Origin: an uncultured Prevotellaceae bacterium
GTDB lineage: Bacteria > Bacteroidota > Bacteroidia > Bacteroidales > Bacteroidaceae
DNA length: 47,855 bases
Assembly: GCA_900315105.1 (NCBI GenBank)
Contig: OMXX01000025.1
Span: 1 to 47,855, forward strand
Direction of reading: 5' to 3'
Below are positions 33,125 through 42,583 of the stretch, piece after piece (the stretch's first letter is position 1; every line of letters starts with the position of its first letter). The position numbers and the translations under genes were made by a program. The notes beneath the pieces are model-generated. The model was not told the DNA's origin. It saw only the letters and a program-made list of their open reading frames with translations, and ran no database searches.

Positions 33125-35047
33125 ATGAATATCAGGAAATATATAAATAAGCCTTTGATGGCATTATTGTCAATCATGCTTCCTCTTTGGGGAGTATGGG
33201 GCTTTTCTTCCTGCTCCGACTTCTCATCCTATAACACTGTTGTGGAATCTGATCATCCATCTGCAGGAAAGACGTTGTGGGAGAATATATCTGCCAAGTC
33301 TGAGTTGAGCGACTTTGCACAGATACTTCAGGCAGTAGGATATGACGCTGTGCTGAATGCCCCTACAACCTACACCGTGTGGGCACCTGTTAATGGAACA
33401 TTCAACAAGGACTCTATCATGGCGCTGACACAGAATGCTGCGACGAAGAAGAAAGTGATAGAGCAGTTCGTGTATGACCATGTGGCAAACTATTCACACT
33501 TTGAGTCAAATCCGAATGACACGGTGGTGTATATGCTCAGCAAGAAACTTATACGTTTCTCTGGAAAGAATACAGGTACTCTCACATTCGATGGTAAGAC
33601 AATAAATAGGGGAGATGAAGCCTTTAATACTCCGTCAAGCAACGGACTCCTCTATACCCTAAACGGCATGGTGCCTTTCCGTCCTAATGCATACGAGAAT
33701 ATCTTTTTCGACAAGAGCCAGTATGGAATCTCTGATTCATACTTCAATGCATACGTTAAGAGGTATGAGAGGATAATCCTTGATGAAGAAGCATCTGTGA
33801 AAGGCGAGATAGTGAACGGAAATCAGGTATATGACGACTCTGTTACCGTGACAACGAACTCATTTGTGACTGGCTACGCACATCTCAATGCAGAACTGAA
33901 TAACGAGGATAGCCTCTATACCATCGTTATACCAACGGATGCGGCATGGCAGAAAGCGTATGATAAGATTAAGTCATATTATAACTACATCACGCCTATA
34001 AAATATCAGAATCTCAGTAGCACATCTACCGATTTCGCAGGCAAGAAGGGCGGTACTTGTCCTACAACATCTACAGGAAAAGCGACTATCCTTGCTGCCA
34101 GTGCCGGTGTTGAGGCAAACAATGCGGCAACACTGAGTACTGCACCTTCAGATGCAGAGATACAGGACACAAAGGCATATTGGACTGACTCTATAGCAAA
34201 GCGTTGGATAGTACGTAATACCGCATTTTCCGAGAACAATAGAAAATATAACACTAAACTCGTCTCTGGAGCAGGTTTTGTTGAGGGAGATACTCTCTTT
34301 TCAACTTCAGGGAATAAGCTCACCGGGATTCAGAAACTAGACAAGGCTACAGTGCTTAAGCTGCAGTTGAGTAATGGTCACGCACGTGTAGTGAGTGAAT
34401 ATCCATTCCGCGCCTTAGAGACATACGCCCCTGTAATTAAAACACGCACACCAGATCGTGTGGTAAGCACGAGTGGATACGGGGCAGAGGAAATGACTCT
34501 TGAACGCGAATCCTTTAACAATTTTAGCGATGATTTCTGCAAGCTTGAGGACGGTGAGGTCAATCTGAAGTATGTGCGTGCTTCACTTCCTGAAGGCTCT
34601 AACTATGCTCCTGAGATGGATTTCTATCTTCCTGATGTGCTTTCCACTACATACGACATCTATGCTGTAGTAGTGCCTGCTATAGTTGATGGCTCGCCGT
34701 TGCCCTATACCCTGCGTTTCGACCTTCACTATACTGATGCAAACAACCAACCGCAAACAGGTCGCTTGGATGGTGATACTCTCCAGACCACTATAGCAAA
34801 GATTTCAAAGGTTAAGGCTTTCGTGAATAAGACAACGAAGGTGGACACTATAAAACTTGGACGCTTTACATTCCCTATATGCTACTATGGCACTAATGCA
34901 AAACCTAACATTAAGGTTATGAGTACGCTGAGTTCGTTCAGTATGAGCAACAAGGCAAAGTATGATGCGCAGATTCGTATTGCAAACATCATACTGAAGC
35001 CAAAGGATATTGGGGAGAATGAACAAAATGCGACAAAAGAAGACTAA
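33125..35047 (+). CDS. FAS1-domain lipoprotein, second of tandem pair
   Basis: 640 residues, lipobox FSSC (C30). FAS1 motifs are YTVWAPVNGTFNKDSIM (about 80) with NGLLYTLNGMVPF (about 175), and LYTIVIPTDAAWQKAYDKI (about 260), followed by a long insertion. The C-terminal beta-sandwich (about 485-625, SNYAPEMDFYLPDVLSTTYDIYAVVVPA) parallels the preceding protein. The first 23 codons (MNIRKYINKPLMALLSIMLP) duplicate those of the gene upstream while the mature parts are far more divergent. An in-frame ATG at 33104 sits in AT-rich repeat sequence and is less likely. The stop is 6 bp before the second SusC gene, so transcription continues. Confidence 0.85.
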   Translation: MNIRKYINKPLMALLSIMLPLWGVWGFSSCSDFSSYNTVVESDHPSAGKTLWENISAKSELSDFAQILQAVGYDAVLNAPTTYTVWAPVNGTFNKDSIMALTQNAATKKKVIEQFVYDHVANYSHFESNPNDTVVYMLSKKLIRFSGKNTGTLTFDGKTINRGDEAFNTPSSNGLLYTLNGMVPFRPNAYENIFFDKSQYGISDSYFNAYVKRYERIILDEEASVKGEIVNGNQVYDDSVTVTTNSFVTGYAHLNAELNNEDSLYTIVIPTDAAWQKAYDKIKSYYNYITPIKYQNLSSTSTDFAGKKGGTCPTTSTGKATILAASAGVEANNAATLSTAPSDAEIQDTKAYWTDSIAKRWIVRNTAFSENNRKYNTKLVSGAGFVEGDTLFSTSGNKLTGIQKLDKATVLKLQLSNGHARVVSEYPFRALETYAPVIKTRTPDRVVSTSGYGAEEMTLERESFNNFSDDFCKLEDGEVNLKYVRASLPEGSNYAPEMDFYLPDVLSTTYDIYAVVVPAIVDGSPLPYTLRFDLHYTDANNQPQTGRLDGDTLQTTIAKISKVKAFVNKTTKVDTIKLGRFTFPICYYGTNAKPNIKVMSTLSSFSMSNKAKYDAQIRIANIILKPKDIGENEQNATKED

Positions 35048-35053
35048 CGGAAT

Positions 35054-38000
35054 ATGAAGAATACGATAGACATAATTCGAAGGCGGGGGCTAAGGCTCTC
35101 TCTCTGCGTCATAGCTGCATCTTTCTGCGCCAATATATATGCGCAGGATGTTGTTGATGACACCTCTGATGAGGAGGTGGAGGGAATCAAGGCTCCGAAG
35201 CGTACTCTGCAAGTCGATAAGAATACTACTATACAGCTTACTGGAGTTGTAATAGACGATGCCACAAATCTTCCTGTTGCCGGTGTCCGTGTTCAGGTTC
35301 TTGCTGATAATCGATATACGGCTATGACTAATGCGAAAGGTGAGTTTACAGTTACGGTTCCCGATTTCTGTTCATCTCTCTATGTTAGCTCTCCTTCATA
35401 TATGGCTCAACAGGTGGCTATCAGAAGTAATGATACAATGCAGAGGATTCAGATAAATCTGATCAGTAAGAAGTTTAGGAATATGTATGTCGATGGCACT
35501 GACTATACTGCATCATCAACCTCTAAGATGATGGGAGGGAGCATTGTGCTTGATGAGGAAATACATACTAATCTTGCTGGTCATCTGCGTTCTGTCACAC
35601 GTTCTGGAGTGCTTGATGGTGGTAGTGCAATGTTCATCCGTGGTCTTAGCTCTATAAATGCCAATTCTCAACCGCTTATAATTATTGATGGTGTGGAGAC
35701 AGATATGCAGCTCAATCGTGCTACCTTGCATAGTGGACATATATTTAATGGCTTGGCATCTCTTTCGCCTGAGAATATAGAGAAGGTGACGGTACTGAAG
35801 AATGCTACGGCACTCTATGGAGCGCGTGGTGCCAATGGTGTTATCCTCATAGAGACAAAACGTGGACGCAGCATGGCGACACGTATTGATGTTGACTTGT
35901 CTGCTGGTATCACACTGTTACCTCGTACACAGAAGGTGATGAATGCGTTGCAGTATCGTGACTATGCTACGGAGATGCTCGGTACTGTGTCGGAACTGAG
36001 GAAATCGGAGAATCGTGATGTTATCTTCAACTTCCTGAATGATGATCCGAATAGTTACTATTATAAAATGTATCACAATGATACCGACTGGAAAGATGAG
36101 GTATATCGCACGGCTGTGACGCAGAACTATAACATCAACGTGCAGGGTGGCGATGATATTGGTATGTATAACCTGTTTGTTGGGTATGCCAATGCTCAGA
36201 GCCCGGTGAAGGAATCGGGTTTCGATAGACTGAATGTACGCTTCAATACCGACATCAGTATATTGTGGAATCTCACCACGAAGTTTGACATGTCGTTTGC
36301 ACGTATCAATAACTTCCTCTTTGATGATGGCTTCCCTTCTGACTTCAGCAAGAGTCCGGTTACATCGCCAACCAATCTGACACTTATCAAGTCACCGCTC
36401 ATTACGCCATATCAGTATAACAAACATGTGGGTGGATTTACGAGCCTGCTCTCTGACTATGATCAGTTGTTTAGTCCGTTGAGCAGGAAACTTCATGGTA
36501 ACGATTATGCGTATTCTCTTGCCAATCCGACTGCCATTATAAAAAATGGAAATGGTGACAACAAGAACAAGGTTGAGAACACGTATTTCAACGTGCAGAT
36601 AGTTCCGACTTATACTATTAATAGCCATCTCTCTGCAACTTCGCAGTTTAGTTATTACCTCAATCGTAACTCCCAGCGATATAACCGCCCTTCAGGAGGC
36701 GTGCCTCCATTTGAGGTGGAAGGGCTTGGAATAGTATATAATCAGAAAAGTTCGCTCTTTGCCAAGGAGACTAACGTGCTGAGCAATACACACATTGACT
36801 GGAACAACAAGTACGGAGCACATAATGTGGCGGTGGTTTCCGGTTTCCGGTATAATAGCTTTTCATATGATGCCAGTGATGCAACTACAGAGTTTAGTTC
36901 ACCACAGTCGGATAAGAACTCATATCTGACTGCTAATCCGTCGGCCGGCTATTCCGATGTGGATGGTGCAAAGGATGTGTGGAAGAATATACAGTGGTAT
37001 GCGAGTGCAGATTATAGTTTCCGCAATCGTTACTTCGCCACAGTTTCGCTTCTTGCAGAGGCAAACAGCCGTTTTGGTAAAGAGTCACCAGGTGCATTGA
37101 ATGCATTTGGTACGTCGTGGGCGGTGTTTCCAAGTGTGCAGACGGGTTGGGTGATGACCAGTGAGGACTGGTTCCCGAAGGACAGGGGCATTGACTACCT
37201 GCGGCTCAGTATTGGATATGACATTAGCGGTAATGATGACATACAGAACTATGCTGCACGCACCTCATTCTCTTCCGTGCGATATAACTACAAGGCGATT
37301 GGCGCGCAGATGACAACCATAGGTAACGAGCGTATTAAGTGGGAGACGACGGCGAAGTGGAACGTCGGGGTGCTGATGAACATGCTGAACAATCGCGTGT
37401 CGGTTGATTTCAACTACTACATGCATACGACGCGTAATCTGCTGACGCAAAGAATATTCTCTTCTCCGATTTCTGGAATAAACAGATACTGGACCAACGG
37501 AGGCGAGCTTGAGAACAGGGGCTTCGAACTTGCGCTGACAGGTAAGCCTGTGGCATTGCGCGACTGGACTTTGGAACTTGGTGCGACGATAGGGCATTAT
37601 GTGAACAAAGTGACGGCGCTTCCCGATGGCAGCTATACCAACTCGGTGTATGGCAAGGATAACATCCTCGTTTCGACGGGAAACCCTGTGGCGCTCTTCT
37701 ATGGCTACAAGACAAATGGCATCTTCGCTTCAGATGCAGAGGCTCGCACGGCATGTCCGCAAGGTTATCTTGTTATGAAGAATGCAGTAGGACAGGATGT
37801 AAGGTTCGGTGCAGGTGACGTGCGTTTCGTTGACATGAACGACGACGGCATCATCAACGAGGCGGACAAGACGGTCATCGGCGATCCGAATCCGGATATA
37901 TACGGTAACATATTCGCCACGCTGACATGGAAGGACGTGACGCTCGACATCGGCTTCAACTTCTGTATGGGCAATGACGTGTATAACTATCAGCGCACAA

Positions 38001-38389
38001 TACTCAATTCGGGTTCCTCCTTCTATAATCAGCAGGTGGCAGAGCTTGACCATTGGCGGTATGAGGGACAGAGGGCATCGCTTCCGCGCCTTGCCTACGG
38101 CGACCCGATGCAGAACAACCGTTTCTCTGACCGTTGGATAGAGGACGGCTCATACCTACGTATGAAGTATGTGCGTGTGAACTGGCAGTTGCCTATGCCT
38201 GAGAGCTGGCAGTCATGGCTTCAGGACATCAGCGTATGGGCAGAGGCGCAGAATCTCTTCACTCTCACGCATTACACAGGAAATGACCCTGAGTTCAGCA
38301 TCGGCAATAGCGTGATGTATCAGGGTATAGACTGCGGGAATATAGCGCAAAGTAGAGGATTCGTGGTAGGATTGAAGCTTAATCTATAA
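35054..38389 (+). CDS. SusC-family TonB-dependent outer-membrane transporter (pair 2)
   Basis: 1111 residues. Signal peptide about 1-30 (LCVIAASFCANIYAQ). An acidic linker (DVVDDTSDEEVEGI) leads to a carboxypeptidase-regulatory-like domain (LTGVVIDDATNLPVAGVRV, about 60-140). The plug follows, with LIIIDGVETD and VTVLKNATALYGARGANGVILIETKRG, then a long barrel ending SRGFVVGLKLNL. It begins 6 bp after a FAS1 lipoprotein gene, placing both in one transcript. Its SusD partner lies 190 bp downstream behind a composite repeat. It is clearly distinct from the first SusC in this locus, so the two pairs probably take different ligands or different parts of one ligand. Confidence 0.93.
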   Translation: MKNTIDIIRRRGLRLSLCVIAASFCANIYAQDVVDDTSDEEVEGIKAPKRTLQVDKNTTIQLTGVVIDDATNLPVAGVRVQVLADNRYTAMTNAKGEFTVTVPDFCSSLYVSSPSYMAQQVAIRSNDTMQRIQINLISKKFRNMYVDGTDYTASSTSKMMGGSIVLDEEIHTNLAGHLRSVTRSGVLDGGSAMFIRGLSSINANSQPLIIIDGVETDMQLNRATLHSGHIFNGLASLSPENIEKVTVLKNATALYGARGANGVILIETKRGRSMATRIDVDLSAGITLLPRTQKVMNALQYRDYATEMLGTVSELRKSENRDVIFNFLNDDPNSYYYKMYHNDTDWKDEVYRTAVTQNYNINVQGGDDIGMYNLFVGYANAQSPVKESGFDRLNVRFNTDISILWNLTTKFDMSFARINNFLFDDGFPSDFSKSPVTSPTNLTLIKSPLITPYQYNKHVGGFTSLLSDYDQLFSPLSRKLHGNDYAYSLANPTAIIKNGNGDNKNKVENTYFNVQIVPTYTINSHLSATSQFSYYLNRNSQRYNRPSGGVPPFEVEGLGIVYNQKSSLFAKETNVLSNTHIDWNNKYGAHNVAVVSGFRYNSFSYDASDATTEFSSPQSDKNSYLTANPSAGYSDVDGAKDVWKNIQWYASADYSFRNRYFATVSLLAEANSRFGKESPGALNAFGTSWAVFPSVQTGWVMTSEDWFPKDRGIDYLRLSIGYDISGNDDIQNYAARTSFSSVRYNYKAIGAQMTTIGNERIKWETTAKWNVGVLMNMLNNRVSVDFNYYMHTTRNLLTQRIFSSPISGINRYWTNGGELENRGFELALTGKPVALRDWTLELGATIGHYVNKVTALPDGSYTNSVYGKDNILVSTGNPVALFYGYKTNGIFASDAEARTACPQGYLVMKNAVGQDVRFGAGDVRFVDMNDDGIINEADKTVIGDPNPDIYGNIFATLTWKDVTLDIGFNFCMGNDVYNYQRTILNSGSSFYNQQVAELDHWRYEGQRASLPRLAYGDPMQNNRFSDRWIEDGSYLRMKYVRVNWQLPMPESWQSWLQDISVWAEAQNLFTLTHYTGNDPEFSIGNSVMYQGIDCGNIAQSRGFVVGLKLNL

Positions 38390-38439
38390 GTGGCCTCTCC
38401 CCCCGCTTGACAAATACTCCGATGTTATCAACATCGAAC

Positions 38440-38522
38440 TTCCCTCCGTAGGGAGGGAACTGCCCCACTCACCCCCATAGGGAGAGTAGTTACCTTTTAT
38501 CGCTAAAAAGGTAAATCAAGGG
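38440..38522. repeat. Composite repeat upstream of second SusD
   Basis: Palindrome TTCCCTCC/GGAGGGAA (38440-38459), a weaker one at about 38470-38487, then TACCTTTTATCGCTAAAAAGG and AAATCAAGGG to 38522, matching the order at 25102-25161. The rest of 38390-38578 is AT-rich filler. Confidence 0.7.
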
Positions 38523-38578
38523 CAAAAGCAATTGGGAAAATGATAAAAATGATAATTTGAAATTAGTGATTTGTAATT

Positions 38579-40675
38579 ATGTTTAGTATATTTCGATATA
38601 TAGCGAACGCCTTCATTCGCCTAGCTCATCAGCAAGACAGTCGCACTCCGGCTCCCTCCCTACGGGGGAGGGCGGGGGGAGAAGCCGCTCTCTTGGGCCT
38701 GTTGGTGTTACTCTTTTCCTCCTGCTCTGACATGCTTGAGACTGACAACGAAAGTATGGTCTCTGATCCTGAGCTGAACGCAAAGACGGATTCTGTGTTC
38801 TATGCCCTCGGCATCGCTCAGGCTATGCAGCAGGTGGCAGACCAGTATTTCTATATTGGAGAGTTGCGTGGTGAACTCGTTACCGTTGACGAGGCTAATA
38901 CCGATAAGAACCTCAAGGAACTCGCCAACTACTCGGCCGGTATGGAGAATGCGTACGACAGCTCGTATGTGTTCTATAAGGTCATAAATAATTGCAACTA
39001 CTACCTCGCCCATCGCGACTCTACGCTGAAGACAGGTTCGACAAACGTGGCTATTGATGAGTATATTGCCGTGGCTGCATGGCGTGCGTGGGCTTACCTC
39101 CAGTTGGCACGCATCTATTGCGGTGATGCTGACGGACTTACGATTCCGTTCTACACCGAGCCGTTGACCTCCATCTCACAGATTGAGGCAAAGGCGGCTG
39201 ATCCTGCCTGTCAGAAGAACCTGTCGCAGATAGTTGAGGCTCTTGCCCCTGAACTGGAACTGCTTCTGAGCCGTTATCCTAATACTCTGGTACCTAGTTA
39301 CAGGGCGCCTGTCTTAGATATAGGCACAACCAACTGGGGGGCGAGCAAGGCAATCAATATGGCGAGGATATTCGTGCCTGTTCAGGTGGTTCTCGGCGAT
39401 ATGTATCTTGAGACGGCACAATATGATAAGGCTGCTGTAAAGTATGCCGACTTTCTCTGCAAATACGGGGTAGTTCCTGGGGCGTGTATTTCTTACCGTA
39501 TGAAGGATAATAGTACTGAGCCAGACGATTATTCTTCCGATTTCAATTATATAGACGATAACTATCTCAATATCTTTGAAAATGTAGCAAGCCCGGGAGA
39601 TGTGGTTACGTATATCCCGATGGCGGTAAGTTCGCAGAATGGAAAGACAACCACCGTGCCATTGTCGTTCGGCTATGACTTTTACTTCATAAACCAGTCG
39701 TCGTACTGTCCTCGCGCGGAGAATATTCAGATTCAGCCGTCGAAGGCGTTCTATGAGCTTACCGATTCTGCCGATTACTATTACTACCCCGTAAGCTATA
39801 ACGGTCAGTCTGTCAATACCAGCTACCCGACCGATGTGAAGAAATATAAGGCAGGTGATGGTCGTGCAAGCATAACATCGCAAAATAGTGATCCCGACTT
39901 CGCTATTCTCTATCGAAATCCTTCGGATATCACACAGACGTATGTAAGCAAGGTAAAGAATGCCAACGTGTATCTCTATCGTGCATCTACCATATACCTG
40001 CATCTTGCGGAGGCACTAAATGCAATGGAATATACCGATGCGGCATTTGCCATCCTCAAAAACGGTATATCAACATACCTTGAGAATCTTGTTCGGAAAC
40101 CTACTCTTGATTCTGAAGGTGGGATTGTGAAGAATGAGGACGGTACGCCGAGGATTGAGCCGTATAAGTATATGTCGCAGAAATCTGTGGATATGCTCGG
40201 CACCACCTTGCCTTTCCTCAATGCCCAGTATCGTGAAATATTCAACGCAAATGACGTGTATGGCATTCATGCTCATGGCTCTTGCACCTACAACAAGAAG
40301 GAGAATGAGCTTGCACAGTCGGCAAGAGGCTCACGTGCAACAGCCCTCGGTTCCCAGATGAACACTCTTTATCTGCCTGATGTCATCATCGGTGAAAAGA
40401 TGAAGGAGATAGCCGGGAAATATAATGTTAGTGTGGGTACTTCAAAGGCAGATTCCGTCGCTGCTATGCTTGATCTGCTTTGCGATGAGTATGCCAAGGA
40501 ATTAGCCTTCGAGGGGCGCCGGTTCTACGACCTCCAGCGTATTGCCCGCCATTTCAATGAGATGGGAATATGGGGCGGTAACTTCGGTTCGCGATGGTTT
40601 GCGAAAAAACTTTCGGGTAACAAACCGCAGAAAGACCTTCTCGACCCTCGTAACTGGTATTTGCCGTTTAAATAA
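38579..40675 (+). CDS. SusD/RagB-family lipoprotein (pair 2)
   Basis: 698 residues. Lipobox LFSSC (C49). The signal peptide is abnormally long because residues about 21-36 (DSRTPAPSLRGRAGGEA) translate a C-rich palindrome (38650-38686) between the N-region and the hydrophobic core LLGLLVLLF. The mature protein shows SusD features: AYDSSYVFYKVINNCNYYL, VAAWRAWAYLQLARIYCGDADGLTIPFY (TPR-like), VYLYRASTIYLHLAEALNAM, and the C-terminal YAKELAFEGRRFYDLQRIARHF signature. It partners the SusC at 35054. The first 30 nt match the gene at 28835. Confidence 0.92.
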   Translation: MFSIFRYIANAFIRLAHQQDSRTPAPSLRGRAGGEAALLGLLVLLFSSCSDMLETDNESMVSDPELNAKTDSVFYALGIAQAMQQVADQYFYIGELRGELVTVDEANTDKNLKELANYSAGMENAYDSSYVFYKVINNCNYYLAHRDSTLKTGSTNVAIDEYIAVAAWRAWAYLQLARIYCGDADGLTIPFYTEPLTSISQIEAKAADPACQKNLSQIVEALAPELELLLSRYPNTLVPSYRAPVLDIGTTNWGASKAINMARIFVPVQVVLGDMYLETAQYDKAAVKYADFLCKYGVVPGACISYRMKDNSTEPDDYSSDFNYIDDNYLNIFENVASPGDVVTYIPMAVSSQNGKTTTVPLSFGYDFYFINQSSYCPRAENIQIQPSKAFYELTDSADYYYYPVSYNGQSVNTSYPTDVKKYKAGDGRASITSQNSDPDFAILYRNPSDITQTYVSKVKNANVYLYRASTIYLHLAEALNAMEYTDAAFAILKNGISTYLENLVRKPTLDSEGGIVKNEDGTPRIEPYKYMSQKSVDMLGTTLPFLNAQYREIFNANDVYGIHAHGSCTYNKKENELAQSARGSRATALGSQMNTLYLPDVIIGEKMKEIAGKYNVSVGTSKADSVAAMLDLLCDEYAKELAFEGRRFYDLQRIARHFNEMGIWGGNFGSRWFAKKLSGNKPQKDLLDPRNWYLPFK
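38650..38686. repeat. C-rich palindrome translated within signal peptide
   Basis: CCCTCCC (38654-38660) with GGGAGGG (38666-38672), and outer GGCT (38650-38653) with AGCC (38683-38686). In-frame insertion of about 16 codons. Confidence 0.75.
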
Positions 40676-40771
40676 AAAGTCGGTTCAATGACTTCCCATA
40701 AATAGGGAATACCAACTTGAAATAAACAAAAATGATATATTGTATTACCATTCCGAAGTGTATTTTTAGCG

Positions 40772-40793
40772 AAAGTGTTCGATTACACTTTTT
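40772..40793 (+). terminator. Terminator of SusC/SusD locus
   Basis: AAAGTGT (40772-40778) with ACACTTT (40785-40791) and trailing T residues. 40794-40908 is AT-rich with no clear -7 box for the LRR gene. Confidence 0.65.
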
Positions 40794-40908
40794 AACGTGA
40801 GTTCAAAAAAAACTTAAAAATATAAATATGTAAGAATATAATACAATAAAAGACCAGAAATGAAGTTTAATATATAATACATAATGTTGTTTTCTTAAAA
40901 CAGACGAA

Positions 40909-41916
40909 ATGGAAAAAACTTACTCTAAGATCATGATGCTCTCAGTAGCGTTTATGATTTCAATGGCAACATTTGCCGAGACCAAGATCAATGGTGTCTA
41001 TTACAATCTGGACGGTAGCAAGAGACAAGCACAGGTAACCTACAATGAGAGTGCCCCTGCGGATTCTTATTCGTCTTCTTATTCTGGAGCTGTTACCATT
41101 CCGCAGGTTGTAACCTACGAGGGAAAAGAATATACTGTCACATCAATCGGTGAAGAGGCATTCTTTGAGAATATTGGTCTTACGTCAGTTACAATCCCTA
41201 ACTCCATAAAGAGCATTGGCGACAAGGCTTTCTATGGTTGTAGTGCACTTACTTCTGTCACGATCCCTAATTCCGTGACCACAATTGGCGAGGGCGCATT
41301 CTCCGCTTGCAATGCTCTTACTGCAATCAACATCCCAGGATCTGTTGAGAACATCGGTATGGGTGCATTCTCTTCATGCAATGCCCTCTCTACAATCATT
41401 GTCGATAAGGATAATGCAGTATATGACAGCCGTAACGGATGTAATGCTATCGTTCTTATAGCCAACAATATGCTCGTTGCAGGCTGTAAGGGTACAATCA
41501 TCCCTAATACAGTAACAGGCATCGGTGCATGTGCATTCTATGGATGTCAGAGTCTTACTAACATCAACATTCCTAATTCAGTCAGGACTATTGGCAACAA
41601 TGCATTTGCCCTTTGCTATGGTCTTTCTTCAGTAAATATCCCTGAGTCTGTAATCACAATCGGCAGAGGAGCATTCATGCTTTGCTCATCACTCTCTTCC
41701 GTAACAATCAACGGAGTCAACACAAGTATCATGAGCTATGCTTTCGACGGCTGTAATAGTGTTGCATCAGTAAAGATTCTTTCTCAGAATCCACCTGCTA
41801 TTGATAACATGACTTTCGCAGTATATCGTGACCTTCACGTTCCTGCATCTGTTGTAAAGGCATATCAGGTAGCTGACTATTGGAAGAAGTTCCGCATCGT
41901 AGGCGATAAGAAGTAA
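40909..41916 (+). CDS. BspA-like leucine-rich-repeat secreted protein
   Basis: 335 residues. Signal peptide about 1-23 (MISMATFAE). LRR_5 repeats run from about 75 to 290 with the unit LTSVTIPNSVTTIGEGAFSAC. One interrupting block VYDSRNGCNAIVLIANNMLVAGC (about 168-190) matches the equivalent blocks in the larger paralogue at 11520. The capping segment is ILSQNPPAIDNMTFAVYRDLHVP. It is smaller but built on the same plan as the 11520 protein. It is probably exported and possibly adhesive. The different DNA codon choices argue against a recent copy of 11520. Confidence 0.88.
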   Translation: MEKTYSKIMMLSVAFMISMATFAETKINGVYYNLDGSKRQAQVTYNESAPADSYSSSYSGAVTIPQVVTYEGKEYTVTSIGEEAFFENIGLTSVTIPNSIKSIGDKAFYGCSALTSVTIPNSVTTIGEGAFSACNALTAINIPGSVENIGMGAFSSCNALSTIIVDKDNAVYDSRNGCNAIVLIANNMLVAGCKGTIIPNTVTGIGACAFYGCQSLTNINIPNSVRTIGNNAFALCYGLSSVNIPESVITIGRGAFMLCSSLSSVTINGVNTSIMSYAFDGCNSVASVKILSQNPPAIDNMTFAVYRDLHVPASVVKAYQVADYWKKFRIVGDKK

Positions 41917-41920
41917 TTGT

Positions 41921-42009
41921 TTTTCGCTCAGCGAAAATATATTAAAACGCAAAGACACAAAGACGCAGAGAAGATAAATCCTTTGCGACTTTGAGTCTTT
42001 GCGCTTTTT
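41921..42009. terminator. Tandem hairpins after LRR gene
   Basis: TTTTCGC-TCA-GCGAAAA (41921-41937) is followed by an inverted repeat CGCAAAGAC (41948-41956) with GTCTTTGCG (41995-42003) and a TTTTT tail. The second unit is of the dispersed CGCAAAGACACAAAGACG type. Confidence 0.65.
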
Positions 42010-42035
42010 CATTATATGATATTATGAATGCTTAG

Positions 42036-42569
42036 ATGAAGAGAACCTGGGTTTTATTATTCGGAATCACGATGTTGAGTTCATGTGTAAGAAACTCCAA
42101 CTCGGAAAAGTACGTTGAATATCTTATGCCTGATTCCTCTGTTAATAAGTTTATTTTGCGTGATACTTCCTATACATGCACAATAGATAACTTTCCTCCT
42201 ATTGTAGATACTTATAACAATGGTGAAGGTGCATATTTCTCTAATGCCTCTTCTACGGAGTTCCTATTCCTAAAAGTGGAGAATGGAGGTTATAGGGGAC
42301 AATTTGACTATTTCTATATAACAGATACTATTCCTCTGCAATACAAAGATAGCGTATTTGTGCTTCCTGATACAGCTTTCTATACAACTCGTGGAGCTCA
42401 TTTAGGACTTACCGAAAAAGTTTTTGCGAAGAAATACAAGGATGTTGAGTTTGAAATAACTCGCAAGGATAGTCAGATTGTCTATTCTCTTGATACTATG
42501 ACATATCATAGCAGATATGTTTTTGTGCATGATAGTTTGCGCTATATAGAGTTTGGTGAGGTGTATTAA
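42036..42569 (+). CDS. Hypothetical lipoprotein
   Basis: 177 residues, lipobox LSSC (C17). The mature part is beta-rich and aromatic: residues about 60-105 contain NNGEGAYFSNASSTEFLFLKVENGGYRGQFDYFYI, and the C-terminus is a set of short strands. No recognised domain. It is the first of three co-directional genes (14 bp to the next). The 50 bp just before its start are nearly repeated before the third gene (43453), including TTATATGAT-TTATGAATG and the beginning ATGAAGAGAA. Confidence 0.72.
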   Translation: MKRTWVLLFGITMLSSCVRNSNSEKYVEYLMPDSSVNKFILRDTSYTCTIDNFPPIVDTYNNGEGAYFSNASSTEFLFLKVENGGYRGQFDYFYITDTIPLQYKDSVFVLPDTAFYTTRGAHLGLTEKVFAKKYKDVEFEITRKDSQIVYSLDTMTYHSRYVFVHDSLRYIEFGEVY

Positions 42570-42583
42570 GTAAATGTTTCATC

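Noticed and set aside
39314..40003. 229-residue minus-strand frame
   Set aside because: Antisense to the SusD gene, with no recognisable domain and an isoleucine/arginine-rich artefact composition.
41767..42012. 81-residue minus-strand frame
   Set aside because: Starts within the CGCAAAGAC-type repeat and runs antisense to the LRR gene.
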